This document shows positions 1 to 9,703 of a stretch of 60,509 bases of DNA, piece by piece. The stretch spans positions 1 through 60,509 of the forward strand of contig JAEETL010000016.1 in the NCBI GenBank assembly GCA_016290325.1. Reading direction: 5' to 3'. The notes under the pieces are model-generated. The model made no database searches. It had not been told where the DNA came from and saw nothing but the letters and a program-made list of their open reading frames with translations. This DNA comes from Muribaculaceae bacterium (GTDB lineage: Bacteria; Bacteroidota; Bacteroidia; Bacteroidales; Muribaculaceae). The position numbers were made by a program, and so were the translations under genes. Positions within the stretch are counted from its first letter, which is position 1. Every line of letters starts with the position of its first letter.

Positions 1-970
<970 letters not shown>

Positions 971-1263
971 TGTATTATCGTCTTTTATCTCTCTCAAGAT
1001 ATATAATGAAAACGCAACGGCGATTTGTCCTTGTCGTCCCGGCCGGCTCCATTGCCTTAATAGGATATGCTGAGCTTGCTGCATCTACCTGTCTTAGGAA
1101 TCTTGACGCGGGACTCGGGTTGTTCACCTTCCTTGTCTCTGCACTGTCAATTTTCCTGCATTGCAAACATTTCAATGATCTCGGCTTCCCGACACGCACC
1201 CGCCGCTAAGGGCGTCAAAAAAATCGCTCACGCAATTTGCATCTTGTGAGTCGAAAAGCGTTG

Positions 1264-1294
1264 CAAAATTACTGCCGCAGCGCAAACCGGCAAA
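1264..1294 (-). promoter_or_regulatory. rRNA operon promoter and leader
   Basis: On the minus strand, TAATTTTG (1264-1271) matches the Bacteroidetes -7 consensus TAnnTTTG, and TTTG (1291-1294) lies 19 nt upstream of it as the -33 element. AT-rich sequence continues upstream to 1375. Transcription would begin near 1258, giving a leader of about 290 nt before the 16S 5' end. The whole 971-1380 gap is explained as rRNA leader plus promoter; no protein gene is seen in it. Confidence 0.7.
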
Positions 1295-1380
1295 ACTTTC
1301 ACCACATTATTTCTCGAAAATAACGTCCTTTAACAATAAAATGGCGATTTTATACAGATTTTACCGTTTCCAGGGAGATT

Positions 1381-2160
1381 TTAGGCGTTCACCTGGACTG
1401 TAATACCTGAATCCCGGAATCGCTGAGCGATGCGCTCCAGTTCCTCTTTGGAAACTTTTTCCAGGTTTTCGGCGGGAGTTTTGCGGTCAATGCTATAGAG
1501 CATCACCTCGCGGGGTCTGATTTGGAGATAAGCGCTGAGCAGTGCATCGAGTTCGTCGTCGGTAGTGTTGTCAACGCGCTCGCCGTTGTACTCGCCGCGC
1601 ACCATAATCGTTTGTACCACACACTGGCCACCAAACTGCTTGAGGTCGGCAATCACGCCCTCGGGTAAACAGTTGGGCGAGACAGGGCGATTAAGTACCC
1701 TAAAGGTACGGGGCATGGCACTGTCAAGCTTGAGGATGTTGTTGTCCACCTTGCGCAGGGCATCGGCCACAGCAGGCTTGCCCGCCATGGTCGAGTTGCT
1801 GAGCACCGATACTTTGGCATTAGGGAAATACTGGTTGCGAAGCCTCAACACGTCCTCAACCACTTTTTTGAATTCGGGATGAAGCGTAGGCTCGCCGTTG
1901 CCCGAGAAAGTGATCACGTCCAAGGTCTGTCCCTGTTCCTTCATCTCCTCGAGTTTGTGCTTGAGCTGCCGCTTTACTGTCTCGCGTGTGGGTACGCCGT
2001 CCTTACCAGCGCCCTGGGCATTGAAGCCCGCCTCACAGTACAGGCAGTCAAATGAACAGATCTTGCCGTCATTGGGCATGAGGTTGATGCCGAGTGACAT
2101 TCCCAGCCTACGGCTGTGAATGGGACCATATATCGTCGAGTGAAATAATACTGTTTGCAT
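1381..2160 (-). CDS. Radical SAM protein
   Basis: This 259-aa protein carries the CxxxCxxC cluster motif (C35, C39, C42 in CSFDCLYC) that binds the 4Fe-4S cluster and S-adenosylmethionine. A TFSGNGEPTLHPEF segment corresponds to the usual GGEP-like SAM-binding motif. The start is placed at the internal Met (MQTVLFHS), nine codons inside the longest frame, because the conserved family sequence begins there. It resembles a widespread Bacteroidetes family without a fixed function. The substrate cannot be told from sequence. It stands apart from its neighbours by about 50 bp on the 2213-2746 side. Confidence 0.85.
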   Translation of the reverse strand: MQTVLFHSTIYGPIHSRRLGMSLGINLMPNDGKICSFDCLYCEAGFNAQGAGKDGVPTRETVKRQLKHKLEEMKEQGQTLDVITFSGNGEPTLHPEFKKVVEDVLRLRNQYFPNAKVSVLSNSTMAGKPAVADALRKVDNNILKLDSAMPRTFRVLNRPVSPNCLPEGVIADLKQFGGQCVVQTIMVRGEYNGERVDNTTDDELDALLSAYLQIRPREVMLYSIDRKTPAENLEKVSKEELERIAQRFRDSGITVQVNA

Positions 2161-2212
2161 TTTATTCTGTAATTTTATTGTTGACACATTATTAATATAT
2201 AATTAAATGCTA

Positions 2213-2746
2213 TTACACAAGATTCAGTTGCTGGAAGATATCACTGACATCAATGTGTGTTAAGGTGCGCCGTTGCTGCAAAGCGTCAGCAAACGCATCC
2301 ATCGCCTTGCGCACCTGAGAGTTGGCGAACAATCGCACCATCTGGTCAAACGCCGCGTCAAAAATAGGTTCCACCTCATCGCGTTCCAACTGGCAATAAT
2401 CGCGGCCGTCTTCATAGGCCGCGTTAAACAGGTCGTCACGCAACCGGTCATCGACACGCTCGTTATCAAGCACCATGCGGCGGCACAAAGCGTTGGCTAC
2501 CGCCAGTCCCACAGTGATGCGATAGTGGCCCAAGATATACTGCCAAGCGCCACGAGCCGACAGGCGGGGATTGCCCGCAAAATTGAACTCGGGCGTGAAC
2601 TGGATGCATTCCGGTCCATCGCCATCGAGCGTGACTGCGGTAAACAGGTCGTCGGCGTCAAAGACCGATAGCCCCAGCGCCATGCCTGCCACACCATAGC
2701 TCTTGTCGAGCTCATCACGATATTTCATCAATCGTTTGTCTGCCAT
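2213..2746 (-). CDS. Conserved hypothetical protein
   Basis: A 177-aa soluble, mostly helical and acidic protein with no signal peptide, membrane segment or motif that I recognise. It starts 12 bp after the stop of the RNase H gene on the same strand, so the two are probably co-transcribed. Codon use resembles its neighbours. Its reading is undisturbed from start to stop and it lies in a dense operon, so it is probably a real gene. Function unknown. Confidence 0.7.
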   Translation of the reverse strand: MADKRLMKYRDELDKSYGVAGMALGLSVFDADDLFTAVTLDGDGPECIQFTPEFNFAGNPRLSARGAWQYILGHYRITVGLAVANALCRRMVLDNERVDDRLRDDLFNAAYEDGRDYCQLERDEVEPIFDAAFDQMVRLFANSQVRKAMDAFADALQQRRTLTHIDVSDIFQQLNLV

Positions 2747-2758
2747 ATCTTTTCAGTT

Positions 2759-3403
2759 TCACTTGCGGCCAAAGTCAGCCGGTATCTCGCCCCACTGGGC
2801 CGTGTCCCACTTGAGGATGGCATTGCGCCAAGTGTGGGTGTTGAGCCATCGCTCGGCTCGCCCGATGATATCAAACAACCGCGCGTTGGCATCGGTGCGC
2901 GCTAGCTTGGTACGGCATTGCTTCGCCCTCACCCACGCCAGTGCGGTCCGGCTGTCGCTGTAGATGGCGGTATGGTCGTTGCCCTGGTTAGTGAACAGCG
3001 CCAGCGCATGGACAATGGCGAGGAACTCACCGATGTTGTTCGTCGCGTCGGGAAACGGCCCTTGACGGAACAATTCAACGCCCGTGGGCACATCCACGCC
3101 ACGATACTCCATCATCCCGGGGTTGCCCGAGCAGGCTCCGTCAACGGCAATGCTGTCGCGCACGATCTCGGGGATGGCCTCATAGTTGACAAACTCGCGC
3201 GGCGCCCGCGCGATCGCCCTTAGGATTTCCATCTCACCTGGGTCGTTGCGAAACGCCTCAACCGCCTCCTGCTGGGAGCCAAACGCCTTGTAGCGGGCTC
3301 CAGGAAACCCCTTTACCCGCAACTCGCATTCTGCCCACGAGTCACAGATGCCAGGCTCGGTTCCCTGCCACACCACATACCACTTGCGTTTGTCGTCTGC
3401 CAT
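2759..3403 (-). CDS. Viroplasmin/RNase H domain protein
   Basis: This 214-aa protein has an N-terminal viroplasmin-type (caulimovirus) domain at residues 7-51 (KWYVVWQG..., FPGARYKAF), which in eukaryotic RNase H1 binds RNA/DNA hybrids. A type I RNase H fold follows. Candidate catalytic acids are D88 (IAVDGACSGNPG), E126 (NNIGEFLAI), D150 (YSDSRTALAW) and a C-terminal Asp (D200 or D210), which together match the DEDD set. It should cleave the RNA strand of RNA-DNA hybrids in R-loops or primers. It leads a probable two-gene transcript with the hypothetical gene downstream. Confidence 0.85.
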   Translation of the reverse strand: MADDKRKWYVVWQGTEPGICDSWAECELRVKGFPGARYKAFGSQQEAVEAFRNDPGEMEILRAIARAPREFVNYEAIPEIVRDSIAVDGACSGNPGMMEYRGVDVPTGVELFRQGPFPDATNNIGEFLAIVHALALFTNQGNDHTAIYSDSRTALAWVRAKQCRTKLARTDANARLFDIIGRAERWLNTHTWRNAILKWDTAQWGEIPADFGRK

Positions 3404-3422
3404 AAAACAGTTGTTAAAGCGA

Positions 3423-3454
3423 CAAAATTACATCATTTTTCTGAAATCGGCAAA
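3423..3454 (-). promoter_or_regulatory. Promoter of the RNase H gene
   Basis: Minus strand: TAATTTTG at 3423-3430 (-7) and TTTG at 3451-3454 (-33), spaced 20 nt, an exact Bacteroidetes sigma-factor arrangement. The -7 box ends 19 nt before the ATG at 3403. From here to about 3660 (right of the promoter) I see no gene. Confidence 0.65.
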
Positions 3455-3662
3455 TCTGCTGCCATCGGCAATAATCTGAAGACAAGAAGGACAAGAAATA
3501 CAAATAATTAGTTCCATAATTAGCCGACAGTCAAGCGCGCGGATGCCCAAAAACGTAGAGGCGCAAAAACTGTGCATGTCAAAGGCCATGAAAGCGAGCT
3601 TTCAATGGCTGAGCGCAGCCGGGTTTATCCAAAATCTTGCGTCTCAGGAACGCGCCAGCCCC

Positions 3663-3703
3663 AAAAAACGCTGCCCGCCGGAGGGTGATGATGGCGGGCA
3701 GCG
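3663..3703 (-). terminator. Rho-independent terminator after the secreted dockerin gene (copy 1)
   Basis: Minus strand: an 11-bp stem CGCTGCCCGCC/GGCGGGCAGCG closes a 13-nt loop and is followed directly by six T residues (A-run at 3663-3668 on the plus strand). It lies about 215 nt after the stop of the gene it would terminate. Confidence 0.8.
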
Positions 3704-3782
3704 CAGGTCGTGATGAATTTAATTATACTCCTAAAGAGCACTATTGGAGCAAATCATCCTTTACCTTCTTCGGGCGAAGAAG
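3669..3782 (-). repeat. 114-bp 3' element, copy 1 (identical to 32613-32726)
   Basis: This segment lies after the stop of the 3919-5757 gene, in that gene's orientation. Read on the minus strand it is identical base for base to plus-strand 32613-32726. It begins with an 8-bp hairpin (CTTCTTCG/CGAAGAAG), continues through an AT-rich linker, and ends with the strong terminator hairpin. The sequence between stop codon and repeat (3783-3918) is only partly alike between the copies. It could be a conserved 3'-UTR or sRNA, a gene-conversion tract, or a dispersed element. Confidence 0.9.
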
Positions 3783-3918
3783 GGATATATTGAGAGGGGG
3801 CCTTCCTCCACAGCGGCTCACGCCGCAGCTCACCGTGGGCCCCCTATCTCGTGGATTACCCTATTGCGATAGTAGCCATATTTTGTGTGCGAAATGATTT
3901 CAACTATCTGCCAGCAGG

Positions 3919-5757
3919 TTAATAGACTTCAAAGTTTCCCTCAAAGTTGCCCCATGCTGGAGAGTTGACAGTGATGCAGTACTCGCCTACTGGGAGCGTC
4001 GAAACATCGATGGTGCCGTAGCTGCCGTCCACCCAGGTTGAAATCATGCTGACGCCCGTAGTTACCGATGTAATATCAACGTCATAATAGTCCACCGCTT
4101 TGGTCCCGTAAATGATAATACTATGTGTATCATTCTTATATATAACGTATGGTTTGTCATCTATTGATTCATCACGGGTGGGATTATTGGATTTGTCACG
4201 CAGATTGATAGACGATTCATCATTGGCCAGCAGCATCCCTATCAGCGATGTCACGTCAGCCATGTTAACAAGGCCATCCAAATTCACGTCATAGGATGGG
4301 ATAGTCGCATTAAAGCTTTTAAGCAAGAATTCAATGATTTCTACCACGTCATTAAGGTTGGTAACCATGTCACCGTTCACGTCACCCGGGAGACCAGGCA
4401 CGTTATCACTATTATTGTAGCACATGCCCTTGTAGATGACCTTACCGTCCTTGATGACGTGGCTCAGGCCCCAATACTCCTGATAGTCGGCATCGGGGTC
4501 GGGCTTGCGCGTGAAGGGGGTCAACAGGTCGCCCATGTCGCGGCTGTCAAAGCCGATGCCCTCGACCACGTAGCATAGGGGCTCGTCGCCGTCGCCGTAA
4601 TAGGCATAGCGCCTGCATCTTTGGCCTTCAATCCAGACAGGCTCCACTTCCACGAAGTTATCCAGCGTCAGCTCGTCTCCAGTCTGCATAAAGCTAAAGA
4701 AACTAATCGGATTATCACCACACAGCACCGACTCATAATATTGGTAAGGAACAAACGTGTATAATGTAAAGATATTATTCACAAACCAATTTATTATAAG
4801 CCGTTCTGGACTATTATTGCGCAGATTAGTGACGGCCATGTTATACATAACTCCAGCCCCATTCCAGCGAGACTGGACCGCTGCAATTACACTGTCATTC
4901 TCACTGTCCAACGAATTGCCTTCATAGTAATGGCAAAGCCTGTACGCCCAGTTGTTCTCGTCTTTGAACTCGTAGGTATAGTAATTGCGGGTCGTGTCGC
5001 CGTGCTCGATGATGACGCGCTCATTCACCCACTTCACACCTTCGCGGACAAGTTCCGGGTACTCGTCTTCTCTTAGTTTTAAACTTTCAGAACTGTAGAT
5101 GACCTTCCCGTCCTCTATGACATAATCTAAGTGCATTTTTGACTCACCTGGTTGTTGGTCTTTAGGGAATGCCAGTGGATATCCTTGGGTTAATCCGTCA
5201 CATCCGATGCCCTCAATGAAACAGGCGCCACCCATGCTCGCCGTACTGAACACATAACGTTTTACGCTAAAATCGTCCAGAACGATGGTCTGAGGCTTCA
5301 CTGGGTGAACTATAAAGTCATTATAGGTAATCCTACTCATGATGAATCCCTCGGGATCGTTGAAGTCATACAGGACAAATTCCCTGCCAGCCATGATATC
5401 CTCGTTTATCGTGCTGTCACCGAAGCAGTCGATCGGGCACTCCTCGTAGGTCTTGCCGTCGGGCACGATGGCATAGACCACCTTGCCCTCCTCGCGCATA
5501 TACACGGGGATGGTATCATTGTTCGGATCGATATCCTCGCCGCTATAATAGTGCATCGCCTTATAGGTCACCCCGTTGATGACAGCATCTCCCTGGAATT
5601 CAAGGGTGAAAATCTTATTTGGATTTGGATATCGAGGCCCACTAGAACAAACCCACTTCACTCCTTCACGAACGAAAGGCACATACTCGTAATCCTGAGC
5701 CGCCGCCTGGGTCATGCCTAGCAGCGCCAATAAACTGATTATAAAAAACTTTTTCAT
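3919..5757 (-). CDS. Secreted dockerin-like protein with C-terminal DUF3244-like domain (module copy 1)
   Basis: A 612-aa exported protein with an N-terminal signal peptide ending near AAAQ. Two homologous halves of about 200 residues follow, each opening with a VREGVKWV segment and ending with an (I)EDGKVIY or IKDGKVIY segment. At about 455-512 is a dockerin-like pair of Ca-binding repeats (GDVNGDMVTNLNDV and DVNLDGLVNMADV). The last 80 residues resemble the DUF3244 beta domain (KAVDYYDVDIT ... STLPVGEYCITV). A close paralogue is encoded at 30989-32542, without the C-terminal domain. The TPR regulator gene lies 218 bp upstream on the same strand. Dockerin-like tails are common on Bacteroidales surface proteins; no cohesin is seen here. 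The ligand is unknown. Confidence 0.85.
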   Translation of the reverse strand: MKKFFIISLLALLGMTQAAAQDYEYVPFVREGVKWVCSSGPRYPNPNKIFTLEFQGDAVINGVTYKAMHYYSGEDIDPNNDTIPVYMREEGKVVYAIVPDGKTYEECPIDCFGDSTINEDIMAGREFVLYDFNDPEGFIMSRITYNDFIVHPVKPQTIVLDDFSVKRYVFSTASMGGACFIEGIGCDGLTQGYPLAFPKDQQPGESKMHLDYVIEDGKVIYSSESLKLREDEYPELVREGVKWVNERVIIEHGDTTRNYYTYEFKDENNWAYRLCHYYEGNSLDSENDSVIAAVQSRWNGAGVMYNMAVTNLRNNSPERLIINWFVNNIFTLYTFVPYQYYESVLCGDNPISFFSFMQTGDELTLDNFVEVEPVWIEGQRCRRYAYYGDGDEPLCYVVEGIGFDSRDMGDLLTPFTRKPDPDADYQEYWGLSHVIKDGKVIYKGMCYNNSDNVPGLPGDVNGDMVTNLNDVVEIIEFLLKSFNATIPSYDVNLDGLVNMADVTSLIGMLLANDESSINLRDKSNNPTRDESIDDKPYVIYKNDTHSIIIYGTKAVDYYDVDITSVTTGVSMISTWVDGSYGTIDVSTLPVGEYCITVNSPAWGNFEGNFEVY

Positions 5758-5843
5758 CTTTGTTGATTTTATGTGTGATTAAGTTAATAGCTTCATGAAA
5801 ATGTGCGTTTCAACTCATCTGTCAAACGCAAAATGATTTGCTG

Positions 5844-5918
5844 CAAAATTACAATCAGATGAAAAATAATGAGCAAAAAATCAGTTAATATTATTTGCGC
5901 TAATCAACTGATTATCAG
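5844..5918 (-). promoter_or_regulatory. Promoter with palindromic operator candidate (copy 1)
   Basis: Minus strand: TAATTTTG (5844-5851) matches the -7 consensus, and an 11-bp inverted repeat CTGATAATCAG (5908-5918) lies 56 nt upstream. The same motif, with one base changed, at the same 56-nt distance precedes the paralogous module at 30483-30557. A further CTGAT half site lies between them. The -7 box is 86 nt before the ATG, so the leader is fairly long. Confidence 0.55.
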
Positions 5919-5975
5919 ATGTCAATTTCAATAAAATTTTAATCGGTTTTTTTGCTGTGTGATTTCGGGTGTCAA

Positions 5976-7784
5976 TCACTGCATTTTACCGTCCAAATAC
6001 ATATTGATAAAGTCTTCAAGTTTCACATCCAAGCCGAATCTGTCCTTGAGTAATCGCCTCTTGTAATTGCTGACAGTTATGGCACTGGAGTAATTCAAGC
6101 ACAACTTAATGATTTGGGGTGAGACGTTGGCACAAAGCAACAAGAACAATTGATAATCCTTGGCTGATAATGATGGATACTTTCGTTCAACAAATGAAGC
6201 GATACCCTGATATTCGCCATCCACCGCAAACTTGAGATTTTCCCAAAATGAGTCTGTTGGATTCAAGTTCAAAATCTCTTTATTCTCGTTAAACTCTTTT
6301 ATCAAGCTGACTAATGGGATAATTCTTCTTCTCTTTCCAGATGCAGTGCTGGTTTTAATGCGCAAACCCTGATATAGCTCATCAAATGCCTCGTGCCTAG
6401 CCCTGACAATGGCTGAAACCTGCTGCTGAATGCCTTCATGCTTGGATTCAAGTTCTTGATTTTTCTTTTCTATATCAGATAACTTTTTCTCTTTCTCGGC
6501 AATGGAATTGACGTGATTCTGGCGTTCCAATTCTAATTGAATGTCCTTTTGCTCGGCGACGCGCATCATCGCTTCGATTTCTTGTCGGGACTGATCCAAC
6601 TCGTGGTGATACCGGGTAATCCGTCTCCTGAGTAAGAATGAAAAGAGCACAAGCAAGAAGGCTAAAGCCAAGATGATGCCAACGGCTAAAAGCAAGCGGT
6701 TATTGCCTTGTTTCTTGATAATTGCCGTTTGCTGGTCTGAATCATACTTTAACTCGGTCAGGGTTAAATTGGAATCTAGCGATTTTGAGAGTATTTGATT
6801 CTTGACTCTCTCGGCCTTTGCTTGGTAAAAGCCGCAGTCACTCAATCGATTTGATGCTTCGGCCAGTTCGGCATTGAGTGTGAAATAATTCAAGCTATCG
6901 ACCAATGTAGTTGGCATTGGAATCAATGACTTGACCCAATAAGCTGAGTCAAGTTGTGAAAGCTTGATAAATGACCTTGAAGCATAATAATAATATTTAT
7001 TATCATCCCACCCGTCACTGCTATTCTTAATGATGTCCAATGCCAATCTTTTGGCAGTCACATAATCTTCTTCATAGAAGTAAACACCTGCCAACTTGGA
7101 TTGATAGTAATAATAATTTGAATTGATTAAACGGGCATTGTTGATTGCTCGTTCTAAGTAAATTTTAGCGCTGTCATTATCATTACCGAACAGATAGGCA
7201 CCTATAGCGCCATCGGTAATCACCCAATAATTGGTGTCTCGGGTATGGCTGAAATAGTTACGCGCCTTGCGCATGCGGCTAAGGACGGCACTATCATTGA
7301 TGAAATGGGTTTGATACAATTCTGCAATCCTTAAATTGCTGTATCCCAGGTTAAAGAAGTCCTTGGGGTCGGCGTTGACTTCGGCGGTCTTGTAGTAGTA
7401 CATAGCGCTATCCACATGGCCCAACTCCTGCATGACGGCCCCCTTGTAGAGGTAGGCGCGGGTGAGTTTCTCGCGCTCGCCGCCGTGGGCGCGGTACCAG
7501 GCCAATGCGCGCGTGATGGCGCTGTCGTCGCCGGCGGTAATCTCCTGATAGGTCTTGTAGCGCGCCTGGGTGAGTAGCAGGTCGCGGTAGGCGAGGTTGG
7601 CGTCGCCCGCCAGGCTGTCGATGGCACTCACGATGGCCAGCGCGCTGTCAGGGTTGGCCTGCATCAGGCTGTCGGCCCGCACGAGCCGCGCGTCATAGCG
7701 GCGCAAGCCGTCACATCCCGTGACCGCCGCCACGAGCACCAACATCAGCAATATGCCCAACAAGAACTTTCTCATCCTATTCAT
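5976..7784 (-). CDS. Membrane TPR regulator with C-terminal HTH-like domain (module copy 1)
   Basis: A 602-aa lipoprotein-like protein. Its signal sequence ends in AAVTGC, a plausible lipobox. About 300 residues of tetratricopeptide-like helices follow (for example LTRAYLYKGAVMQELGHVDSA without its ends). A single membrane segment lies at about 361-386, then a charged coiled coil to about 460. The C-terminal 70 residues (LSAKDYQLFLLLCANVSP and VSNYKRRLLKDRFGLD) look like a LuxR-type helix-turn-helix. This layout is a known Bacteroidetes regulator class in which an envelope sensor is joined to a cytoplasmic DNA-binding domain. Its paralogue is at 28675-30369. The adjacent secreted dockerin gene is the likely target or partner. 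Confidence 0.82.
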   Translation of the reverse strand: MNRMRKFLLGILLMLVLVAAVTGCDGLRRYDARLVRADSLMQANPDSALAIVSAIDSLAGDANLAYRDLLLTQARYKTYQEITAGDDSAITRALAWYRAHGGEREKLTRAYLYKGAVMQELGHVDSAMYYYKTAEVNADPKDFFNLGYSNLRIAELYQTHFINDSAVLSRMRKARNYFSHTRDTNYWVITDGAIGAYLFGNDNDSAKIYLERAINNARLINSNYYYYQSKLAGVYFYEEDYVTAKRLALDIIKNSSDGWDDNKYYYYASRSFIKLSQLDSAYWVKSLIPMPTTLVDSLNYFTLNAELAEASNRLSDCGFYQAKAERVKNQILSKSLDSNLTLTELKYDSDQQTAIIKKQGNNRLLLAVGIILALAFLLVLFSFLLRRRITRYHHELDQSRQEIEAMMRVAEQKDIQLELERQNHVNSIAEKEKKLSDIEKKNQELESKHEGIQQQVSAIVRARHEAFDELYQGLRIKTSTASGKRRRIIPLVSLIKEFNENKEILNLNPTDSFWENLKFAVDGEYQGIASFVERKYPSLSAKDYQLFLLLCANVSPQIIKLCLNYSSAITVSNYKRRLLKDRFGLDVKLEDFINMYLDGKMQ

Positions 7785-7859
7785 ATAACGCTCAAAGCCG
7801 TTGATTATTTTACCATAATCTAAAGCAGCCCAAAAGAAATTTGTTTGATTTTTTTAAAT

Positions 7860-7891
7860 AATTTGTTTGAATTTCCCGTGCGCTAGCACGG
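7860..7891 (-). repeat. Hairpin plus GGGAAATT-type dispersed repeat, site A
   Basis: Minus strand: a 6-bp-stem hairpin CCGTGC/GCACGG is joined to CGGGAAATTCAAACAAATT. The same pattern (GC hairpin followed by GGGAAATTmAAACAAATT) recurs at 8590 and 17413, each in an intergenic space. It lies between the TPR gene start and aroK stop, and could act as a REP-like element or transcript end. Confidence 0.5.
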
Positions 7892-8010
7892 TAAAATATC
7901 ATTCGCGTAATTGGCTTCTCCGAACTAAAGGTTCGTAGTTAATAATGAAAGCGGATGCCCCAAAAAAGTTGTTTATAATAGTTTTTAAGTTGTGCCTGTT
8001 GTTTGAAAAA

Positions 8011-8544
8011 TTAGCGGGTGAGGGCGGTGGCGAGGTGGTGGGCGGTGACTTCGGTTTCCTCGGCCGTCTCGATGTCGGTAGAGTCAAATTCCAACTGGGC
8101 TTGGCCATAAATGGGGGCGCGAGCCAGCAATTCGGCCTTGACAAGCGGCAACACCTCCTCATCGGGGAGATGAAGGACTTTGGGACGCTTGGACTTTTGC
8201 TCTGGCAGGAGCAGGCGGGCGGTGATGCGCTCGGGACTGGTGGTGAGCCACACGGTTATGCCAGCTTTGTTCATGATTTCCATATTGCCGCCATGGCAAG
8301 GTGTGCCGCCGCCACAGCCCACAATGACATCGGTCATAGCAGCCACTTCGCGCAGTGCCTCGGCTTCCAACTCACGGAAGCAGTTTTCGCCCATTTCATC
8401 GAAGATTTCGACAATCGACATGCCCTGGCGGGCCTCGATGAATTCATCGAGGTCGATGAAGCGCACACCCATCTGACGGGCAAGCACCTCACCCAGCGTG
8501 GTCTTGCCACAACCCATGTAGCCGATGAGGAAAACTGGTCTCAC
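8011..8544 (-). CDS. aroK: Shikimate kinase
   Basis: A 177-aa cytoplasmic kinase of normal family length. It phosphorylates shikimate at the 3-hydroxyl with ATP in the chorismate pathway. The P-loop is near the start (GYMGCGKTTLG, residues 8-18). The shikimate-binding D-x-D region follows (FIDLDEFIE), then the FRELE motif and the central GGG motif (VGCGGGTPC). It is the last gene of a minus-strand run, separated from the epimerase gene by 151 bp holding a palindromic repeat, so it may have its own transcript. Confidence 0.93.
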   Translation of the reverse strand: MRPVFLIGYMGCGKTTLGEVLARQMGVRFIDLDEFIEARQGMSIVEIFDEMGENCFRELEAEALREVAAMTDVIVGCGGGTPCHGGNMEIMNKAGITVWLTTSPERITARLLLPEQKSKRPKVLHLPDEEVLPLVKAELLARAPIYGQAQLEFDSTDIETAEETEVTAHHLATALTR

Positions 8545-8589
8545 TTGTTTAACAAAGCCTAAATGATCATTTCTATGATGGAATCATGA

Positions 8590-8665
8590 CCGCCCTGCGG
8601 GCGGGAAATTAAAACAAATTATATTTTAATTGTTTATAATTATTTCCCGTACGTTAGCACAGTCA
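8590..8665. repeat. Palindromic intergenic repeat, site B
   Basis: The left arm is a perfect GC hairpin (CCGCCC/GGGCGG) followed by GAAATTAAAACAAATT. After an AT-rich centre, the right arm reads ATTTCCCGTACGTTAGCAC, an imperfect inverted copy of the left. The element fills the space between the epimerase stop and the aroK start. Its left arm matches that at 17413 except in the hairpin loop. Confidence 0.55.
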
Positions 8666-8695
8666 TCATTTTGACATACCCACATAAATAGTTAA

Positions 8696-9703
8696 TTACA
8701 GCCAGCCGGCCTGGCGATACCAGGCGATGGCCTCGCGAATGCCCTCCCGCAACGAATACTGCGGGTTAAAGCCAAAGTCGCGGCGCGCATCGCTCGTGTC
8801 ACACAGCCAGTTGCGCTGCTTGAGGATCTTGTACTTGTCACGGTTGAGCGTGCTCGCCTTGAGGGTGACCTTGCCAATCCACTCGGCAATGGCACACACC
8901 CGCTTCACCACCCACAGCGGGCAGGTGACGGGAATGACGAACTTTTTCCCCAACTCCTCGCACACGATCTTGCGGAATTCCTGCTGGGTATAGCCCTGGT
9001 TCTCGCTGATGAAATAGGCTCGATGCAAGGGTCCCTTGTCTAATGCGTCCATCACAGCAACGGCCAAGTCCTTGACATAGATGAACGTGAGCATCTGCTT
9101 CTTGAACCCCACGCTGAAGTCAAAGCCGCGTTTGATGCTCTTGATCATCAGGTAGTAATCACGCTCGCGAGGGCCATAAACGCCCGTGCACCTGAAGATA
9201 GTATATGGGAAACCCTCAAGGCTTTGCAAATAGGTCTCAGCCTTGAGTTTCGACACGCCGTAATAAGTGTTGGGCAACGGCACATCGCTTGACTTAAAGG
9301 GCTGATAAGTCTTCTCGTCGCCAGGTCCCATAACGCTCAGGCTACTCATGAGCAGGAACACGTCAGGAGTCATATTGGTCGCCTGCATGGCATCGACCAG
9401 GGCCTTGAGGTAGCCATAGTTGACCTGCTCAAAGTCCATATAATTGGTGCTCTTGGTCACGCCCAGGTTGTGAACCACATAGTCCCACCTGCCCCACTCG
9501 CCCATGTGGTCGCGCAGGGTCTCCTCCAAGCGGTCCTGGTCGGTGTAGTCTAATTCGATGAAATGGATGCGTTCGTCGGTGAGGAATTCACGGCTTGTTG
9601 TGGAACGCACGGCCGCCCAAGTGTCATAACCCCGTCGCAAGGCTTCCTCAACGAGAAAACCACCGATGAAGCCACCAGCTCCAGTGATTAGAATGCTTTT
9701 CAT
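8696..9703 (-). CDS. NAD-dependent epimerase/dehydratase
   Basis: A 335-aa extended short-chain dehydrogenase. The Rossmann motif is at the N-terminus (ITGAGGFIGGFLVEE), and the catalytic YxxxK is YYGVSKLK near residue 149. The substrate is probably a nucleotide sugar or similar; the sequence does not say which. Its start overlaps the stop of the upstream GT9 gene by 4 bp (ATGA), so the two are translationally coupled. This context suggests a role in envelope polysaccharide or LPS core synthesis. Confidence 0.85.
   Translation of the reverse strand: MKSILITGAGGFIGGFLVEEALRRGYDTWAAVRSTTSREFLTDERIHFIELDYTDQDRLEETLRDHMGEWGRWDYVVHNLGVTKSTNYMDFEQVNYGYLKALVDAMQATNMTPDVFLLMSSLSVMGPGDEKTYQPFKSSDVPLPNTYYGVSKLKAETYLQSLEGFPYTIFRCTGVYGPRERDYYLMIKSIKRGFDFSVGFKKQMLTFIYVKDLAVAVMDALDKGPLHRAYFISENQGYTQQEFRKIVCEELGKKFVIPVTCPLWVVKRVCAIAEWIGKVTLKASTLNRDKYKILKQRNWLCDTSDARRDFGFNPQYSLREGIREAIAWYRQAGWL

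Noticed and set aside
3637-3897. 86-residue frame on the plus strand, with a similar frame at 32183-32779 on the minus strand
   Set aside because: Their similarity is only the translation of the shared 114-bp element; no start signal, and one overlaps the dockerin gene in antisense.
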